Below, one piece after another: positions 13,100 through 16,979 of a stretch of 16,979 nucleotides of DNA. A program made the position numbers and the translations under genes. Each line of letters begins with the position of its first letter. Position 1 is the stretch's first letter. Source of the DNA: CAZDYP01 sp964509505 (GTDB lineage Bacteria; Chloroflexota; Anaerolineae; JACRMK01); NCBI GenBank assembly GCA_964509505.1, contig CAZDYP010000118.1, positions 1 to 16,979 on the forward strand, read 5' to 3'. The notes under the pieces were generated by a model. That model was not told where the DNA came from. It saw only the letters and a program-made list of their open reading frames with translations, and searched no databases.

Positions 13100-13125
13100 G
13101 TCATTGCGCTGGCGCTCGCAATGAC
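13100..13125. repeat. Short palindrome with the same ends as the gltB-inserted element
   Basis: GTCATTGCG (13100-13108) and CGCAATGAC (13117-13125) are perfect inverted repeats with an 8-nt centre. The end sequence GTCATTGCG is identical to that of the 86-bp element at 6528, so this may be an internally deleted member of the same dispersed family. It lies just upstream of the lysE promoter. Confidence 0.6.
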
Positions 13126-13160
13126 ATCACCGTGTAAGGTGAGTAACTCACTCTTTGCAG

Positions 13161-13364
13161 TTAGCTCCAGAGGCGGGCGCTGGCGATACGCGCCCCTTCC
13201 ACCAATGAGCGCAACTTCGCCCAGACCAAGCTCGGCGTCACGAGATGCCAACCCGAAAACGTGCCGAAGCCACAATCGCAACTGGCAATCACGCGACTGC
13301 GGTCTCCCACCACAGCCACCGCTTGCTCGATGCGTTGCGCGACCACTGCGGGATGCTCGACGCA
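13161..13364 (-). pseudogene. C-terminal fragment of a cobalamin-independent methionine-synthase-like (MetE/YxjG-type) gene
   Basis: A minus-strand frame of about 67 codons ending at a normal stop. It reads VEHPAVVAQRIEQAVAVVG, then SRVIASCDCGFGTFSG, then VWAKLRSLVEGARIASARLW. This is the C-terminal end of MetE/YxjG-type proteins, and the Cys in DCGFGT corresponds to a zinc ligand. Upstream of VEHP the homology stops abruptly, about 80% of the gene is missing, and there is no start or ribosome binding site. It is a 3' remnant. The break lies where the acetyltransferase fragment begins on the other strand. Confidence 0.75.
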
Positions 13365-13369
13365 AGGAG

Positions 13370-13768
13370 ACAGGGCGACGCTGTTTCGTGGGTTGGTTAG
13401 GTGATGAGATTGTCACCTATGGCTGGCTGTCGCAACGCGACGAGAGGGTGGGTGAACTGGAGCGTGTCTATCGGGTGCAGCCAGGCAATGGTTACATTTG
13501 GCATTGCGCCACGTTGCCAACCTATCGTGGGCAAGGCTTATACAGCGCGCTCTTGAGTCACATCACCCTCACGTTGCGCGACGAAGGGGTGCAACGCGCG
13601 TGGATTGGCGCGAATCGGGAAAATCGTCCGTCGCTGCGCGCGTTCGCCCACGTTGGCTTTCAACCCATCGTCGCGGTTGTCTATAAAGGTTTTTTTGGCG
13701 AAGCGGGTTCACCATTGGCGCCGCAAGCCTGCCTGAAATGCTTTGTTGCTTGCCAGCGAAACCGTTAG
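13370..13768 (+). pseudogene. C-terminal fragment of a GNAT acetyltransferase gene
   Basis: From about 13370 the plus-strand frame reads RRCFVGWLGDEIVTYGWLS, then GYIWHCATLPTYRGQGLYSALLSHI (quoted here in two parts: GYIWHCATLP and TYRGQGLYSALLSHI), then ANRENRPSLRAFAHVGF. This is the acetyl-CoA-binding half of a GNAT enzyme, with the R-G-Q-G-L loop. The N-terminal half is absent. The frame stays open back to 13022, but that part is antisense to the methionine-synthase fragment and is not homologous protein. A GTG at 13388 could start a short product but no ribosome binding site supports it. Most likely a pseudogene. Confidence 0.7.
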
Positions 13769-13850
13769 GGTCTCCGTCTTATATTTTCAAAACACTTTCT
13801 TAGACCCAGTTCATTTTGGACACAAACCGCGATTCTTTGCTAAAGTGATA

Positions 13851-13890
13851 CTGACAAGAAAGCAGAAAGAGTATATTCTTTCTTCTTTCT
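13851..13890 (+). promoter_or_regulatory. Inverted repeat and weak promoter upstream of the dehydrogenase gene
   Basis: AGAAAGCAGAAAGA (13857-13870) and TCTTTCTTCTTTCT (13877-13890) are inverted repeats matching at 13 of 14 positions around a 6-nt centre. A possible promoter overlaps them: CTGACA (13851-13856), 15 nt, TATATT (13872-13877). The spacer is short, so the promoter is uncertain. The repeat could be an operator or an RNA hairpin. Confidence 0.4.
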
Positions 13891-13931
13891 ACTTTTCATC
13901 TCATAATCACTTGCAACCACGGAGGATTCTC

Positions 13932-14933
13932 ATGGCAAACATTCGCGTCGTCCACTATGGCCTCGGGCCCATCGGCATCGGGGTGGCGAAGATGATTGCG
14001 AAGCGCAGCGACATGCGGATTGTCGGCGCGATTGATATTGACCCTAACAAAGTTGGCAAAGACTTTGGCGATTTGTTGGGCGATGGACAAAAGTTGGGCG
14101 TCACAGTTACCAGCGACGCTCAATCCGTTTTGGACAAAGACAAAGCGGACATCGTGGTATTGACGACCGCATCCGCGCTCAAGAAGATCAAAGGACAAAT
14201 CGCACAAGTCGCGGCGGCAGGCTTACCCATCGTCTCGACGTGCGAGGAGCTGTCATACCCACCTGCGCATAACGCAGACATCGTGGACGAGCTCGATGCG
14301 CTGGCGAAACGACATGGCATCGCCATCTACGGCACAGGCGTGAACCCAGGCTTCACGATGGATGCGTTGCCGTTGATGCTCACCGCCCCCTGCGCGGAAG
14401 TGAAACGCATTCGCGTCGTGCGAATGCAAGATGCCAGCGTGCGCCGTTTGCCGTTCCAACAAAAAATCGGCGCGGGCAACACACGCGCCGAGTTTCAGAA
14501 AAAAGTGGACGATGGCTCGGTGCGGCACGTCGGCTTGCGCGAGTCTATCACGATGATTGCGGGCGCATTCGGCTGGACGTTGAGCGATTATCAGGAAGTC
14601 ATCGAACCCGTGATGGCGGCGCAGGATGTGGCGACGCCATTCTTGACGGTGAAAGCGGGTTCGGTGGCCGGCGTGAATCAAGTGGGACGCGGTTTCGTGA
14701 ATGGCGAAGAGCGCATCACGTTGGAGTTGGTCGCATACGTGGGCGCGCCCGAATCGCACGACACCGTGTATATTGAAGGCACGCCGAACATCACGTCCAC
14801 GATTGTCGGAGGCTTGCATGGCGACATCGCGACGGCGGCTATTGTCGTCAACTCGATTCCGCGCGTGATTGCCGCGCCGCCCGGCTTGCTCACGCCGAAC
14901 AATATCCCGATGACGCATTGGCGGGCGGGGTGA
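13932..14933 (+). CDS. NAD(P)-dependent dehydrogenase, 2,4-diaminopentanoate dehydrogenase-like (DapB fold)
   Basis: A 333-residue oxidoreductase with a Rossmann N-terminus (VHYGLGPIGIGVAK, residues 7-20). CEELSYP, the GTGVNPGFTMDALPL loop, RRLPFQQKIGAG and the C-terminal GGLHGDIATAAIVVNSIPRV match 2,4-diaminopentanoate dehydrogenase (ornithine catabolism) and related dihydrodipicolinate-reductase-like enzymes. The substrate is not certain, because no ornithine-degradation genes are near. The frame extends 63 codons upstream, but the ATG at 13932 is right: GGAGG lies 6 nt before it, and the extra codons run through the promoter region. It is the only intact plus-strand gene in the window. It lies after the acetyltransferase remnant and converges with the GH44 gene, the two sharing a bidirectional terminator. 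Confidence 0.88.
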   Translation: MANIRVVHYGLGPIGIGVAKMIAKRSDMRIVGAIDIDPNKVGKDFGDLLGDGQKLGVTVTSDAQSVLDKDKADIVVLTTASALKKIKGQIAQVAAAGLPIVSTCEELSYPPAHNADIVDELDALAKRHGIAIYGTGVNPGFTMDALPLMLTAPCAEVKRIRVVRMQDASVRRLPFQQKIGAGNTRAEFQKKVDDGSVRHVGLRESITMIAGAFGWTLSDYQEVIEPVMAAQDVATPFLTVKAGSVAGVNQVGRGFVNGEERITLELVAYVGAPESHDTVYIEGTPNITSTIVGGLHGDIATAAIVVNSIPRVIAAPPGLLTPNNIPMTHWRAG

Positions 14934-14939
14934 AGATTG

Positions 14940-14978
14940 AAAAGCCCTGACAGGTTTCCCAAACCTATCAGGGCTTTT
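14940..14978. terminator. Bidirectional intrinsic terminator between convergent genes
   Basis: AAAAGCCCTGACAGGTTT and AAACCTATCAGGGCTTTT form an 18-bp stem with one mismatch and a 3-nt loop. A runs and T runs on both sides make it work in both directions. It begins 6 nt after the dehydrogenase stop and lies 2 nt beyond the GH44 stop. Confidence 0.92.
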
Positions 14979-14980
14979 GA

Positions 14981-16979
14981 TTATCTGATTACAAGCGGCA
15001 AGTGTACTTTGTTGTTCAACGGAATGCCCAAGGGCACACGCACCAGCGTGATGGAGTTCGCAGGAAAATTTGCCGTGAATGTGTTATGGTTGAGGGCTTG
15101 ATCAGGCAGCCGCATAATCGCGTTGAGGTTTGCGTCACTGTAACGATATACTTGCGCGCTCGTCGCAGCCGCGAAGTTGGCGATGCTCACGGTGGCGGTG
15201 AGGCTCGTCGTCATGGCTTTGTTGATGAGCATGAGCGTCAGCGAATGATCGTTGCTACGCTGCGCCGCATATACCGCGAGTCGCCCTTCGTCGCTGCTGG
15301 TCGCACGCACGCTGATGTCGCCGAACTTGCTGTGCGCGCCATCGTAGTTGCGATACATGCGGAACGCAAACGCGCCAGGACTATTGGGCGTGAAAACACC
15401 GCCATTGCCATAAGGCGTGTCGAACAACGTCGCCAGGTCCAGCCCTTCGCGTCCAAAGATGCCCAACACATCCGCTTGCGCCAATGCGCCGTTGATGTGA
15501 TCGAGCGCGCCCCAGTTGTATTCGGTGATGGCAAGCCGCGTGCCTGTGTAATTCGCATTGACCCATTCCTGCATGCGCGGAATCAGGCGAATGATGCCGC
15601 CGTCAGGTCCCGCGGTCGCAATCCAACTCTCGTCCACATACGTCGCATCCCACAATGAGCGCGTCGCACGCAGACGTAAGGCTTGCGTGGCCGCATTGCC
15701 CGCGCTTGATAACGACACGCCTGCCGCTTGCGGATAGTAATGCAAGTCTAGATAATCGAGGATGCGCGTGCCCGTGATTTGTTCGTAAGCGCGCAGTTGT
15801 TGCAGATACCAGGGAACAAACGGCATGCCGCCGTGCGCGTTGCGGTCATCAGGCTCAGTCCAATCGTTACGCTGTCCATCATAAGGCGAATGGAAATAGT
15901 ACGTCCAACCCATTGAAACCGGTCCGAGTGTTTTCGCAGTGGGGTCCGTCGCTTTGATGGCGCTCGCATACGCATACGTGCGCTCACGAAACTCAGCGTA
16001 CTTCCACGCAAGGGGAAACACATCGCGATGCGTCTCGAACCAGATGTCAGGCTCATTGTCGAGATTGTAAAACAACACGCCGCCATTCGCCGCCGCGCCG
16101 TACGTCTGCGTGAGATGCTTGAGCCAACTGATGACAAACGAGGTCGTGATGGCGATGCTTGTATCGGTCGGATCGTTGGTGGTGATGGGCTGACTGTTGG
16201 ACAGGCGTATGCCATTGCCACAATCGAGGCGATATGGATCACTGCCTGTTTGCGCGCCGTACTTTGTAATGCGGTAGGCGCAGGTATCGAGGCTGGCATC
16301 TTTCGGTGTCCAGCCAATCAACGGCAGCGTCATGATCGTCTTGGTGTTCGCGCTACGATCACGGTCAATGAATTGATCTGCCGACATGTCCTTGCTGTCG
16401 TTTTCAAAGTAATAGTCGCTGGCATGATTGTATGCGTTAATCGTCCAGTTGTAGCGCGTCGTGTCGTTGCCGCCCCAGCGTCGCACAGGCAACTCGATTT
16501 CGGCGGCAAAGGCTTCCGTGACGTAGTGCATCCCGTAAATGTAGGGACTGATTGGTTTGCGGTTCGCCGCAACGTCTATGGTTAAGGTGATGACCGCGCT
16601 GCTCGCAGGTGGAGGCGTCGTGGTGGAGGCGCTGAGACGAATATCGTCCACGTAGAATGTCGGTTGCGTTGCGCCTGTCGCGTCTTGGATGTTGATGCGC
16701 GCAATCGTCGCAGGATTGCCCAGTGTCGCCAGCGTAACGGTGTAGCCCGTCCATACACCTGCAGGCGCAGTGAAAGCATAAGCGGGCCCCACAGCGCTGC
16801 TCTCGGTGAGTTGTGTAGTGAAGTTCAGTTGACTATCGCCCGCGCCGCCATACACCCAAAACACAATAGCCGTGTAACCACTGGTATTCACAGGCGTCGC
16901 GTTGCGCAGCGACAAGCCTGCCCATGCTTGCGTGTAAGTGATGGCGATGGCATTTGCGCCGCTATGTGTGTGCGACGGA
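14981..16979 (-). CDS. Secreted glycoside hydrolase family 44 (beta-glucanase/xyloglucanase type), N-terminus outside window
   Basis: At least 665 residues; the frame stays open to the window edge, and the TTG at 16915 is not the real start. From the N-terminus: a beta-sandwich carbohydrate-binding-like domain (down to about 16620, ending TFYVDDIRLS), a TTTPPPASS linker, then the GH44 catalytic domain (from RKPISPYIYGMHY). The expected acid/base Glu is in LDNEPDIW (codon 16054-16052), and the expected nucleophile Glu is in ITEYNWG (codon 15523-15521). RRWGGNDTTRYNW and LDYLDLHYYP are also typical. A beta-sandwich follows, and the protein ends KVHLPLVIR. GH44 enzymes cut beta-1,4-glucans such as cellulose derivatives or xyloglucan outside the cell. 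A signal peptide is expected but lies outside the window. It is unrelated in function to the neighbouring nitrogen genes. Confidence 0.92.
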   Translation of the reverse strand, partial: PSHTHSGANAIAITYTQAWAGLSLRNATPVNTSGYTAIVFWVYGGAGDSQLNFTTQLTESSAVGPAYAFTAPAGVWTGYTVTLATLGNPATIARINIQDATGATQPTFYVDDIRLSASTTTPPPASSAVITLTIDVAANRKPISPYIYGMHYVTEAFAAEIELPVRRWGGNDTTRYNWTINAYNHASDYYFENDSKDMSADQFIDRDRSANTKTIMTLPLIGWTPKDASLDTCAYRITKYGAQTGSDPYRLDCGNGIRLSNSQPITTNDPTDTSIAITTSFVISWLKHLTQTYGAAANGGVLFYNLDNEPDIWFETHRDVFPLAWKYAEFRERTYAYASAIKATDPTAKTLGPVSMGWTYYFHSPYDGQRNDWTEPDDRNAHGGMPFVPWYLQQLRAYEQITGTRILDYLDLHYYPQAAGVSLSSAGNAATQALRLRATRSLWDATYVDESWIATAGPDGGIIRLIPRMQEWVNANYTGTRLAITEYNWGALDHINGALAQADVLGIFGREGLDLATLFDTPYGNGGVFTPNSPGAFAFRMYRNYDGAHSKFGDISVRATSSDEGRLAVYAAQRSNDHSLTLMLINKAMTTSLTATVSIANFAAATSAQVYRYSDANLNAIMRLPDQALNHNTFTANFPANSITLVRVPLGIPLNNKVHLPLVIR

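Noticed and set aside
13139..13151. Short palindrome GTGAGTAACTCAC downstream of the methionine-synthase fragment
   Set aside because: Too short, with no T-tract and no second copy to support an operator or terminator call.
13743..13931. 63-codon upstream extension of the dehydrogenase frame
   Set aside because: It spans the promoter-like and inverted-repeat region and has no homology; GGAGG and the Rossmann start fix the ATG at 13932.
14253..14918. Long minus-strand open frame (221 codons) opposite the dehydrogenase gene
   Set aside because: Shadow of a conserved gene; composition is His/Arg-rich antisense protein with no family resemblance.

Overview
This 17 kb window is GC-rich and gene-dense. 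It looks like a genome fragment from an uncultured Chloroflexota bacterium, probably Anaerolineae-like. That assignment is inferred from the mix of gene families, the short tandem repeats, and a secreted glycosidase whose C-terminus ends in an LPLV-type tail. No rRNA, tRNA or other phylogenetic marker is present, so it is tentative.

Layout. Positions 1-3185 (minus strand) hold a MoxR AAA+ ATPase, a DUF58 protein and the 5' part of a polytopic membrane protein, read from a good sigma-70-type promoter at 3216-3244. Positions 3186-3579 have no convincing gene, only an orphan signal-peptide-like reading frame and a hairpin. Positions 3580-11691 (minus strand) are a nitrogen-assimilation block: glutamine synthetase (glnA), an ammonium transporter (amt) and the glutamate synthase large subunit (gltB). 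gltB is split into a 1268-residue protein and a separate 314-residue GXGXG-domain protein with its own ribosome binding site. Positions 11804-12941 (minus strand) hold a LysE-type exporter and an ArsN1/phosphinothricin-type acetyltransferase whose reading frames overlap. Positions 13161-13768 are a scar: the 3' ends of a methionine-synthase-like gene (minus) and an acetyltransferase gene (plus) abut, both lacking their 5' ends. Positions 13932-14933 (plus) encode a diaminopentanoate-dehydrogenase-like oxidoreductase. Positions 14981-16979 (minus) encode a secreted GH44 glycoside hydrolase that runs off the window.

How the genes fit together. Amt imports ammonium, GlnA makes glutamine and the split GltB converts glutamine plus 2-oxoglutarate to glutamate. 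No gltD and no PII gene (glnB/glnK) is in the window. The gltB and lysE genes have the same upstream architecture: a TTGACA-16-TATAAT promoter followed by an intrinsic-terminator hairpin before the start codon. This suggests transcription attenuation of both. A perfect Shine-Dalgarno followed by AUG-UAA lies between glnA and amt.

The most unusual material is repeat-driven. gltB carries an in-frame 86-bp palindromic element (6528-6613), an in-frame stretch of 7-nt-based tandem repeats (6909-7018), and degenerate 8-nt tandem repeats on both sides of the point where the gene is split (4448-4503 and 4555-4594). A smaller sequence with the same palindromic ends lies at 13100-13125. I found no complete mobile element, CRISPR array or clearly new multigene system.
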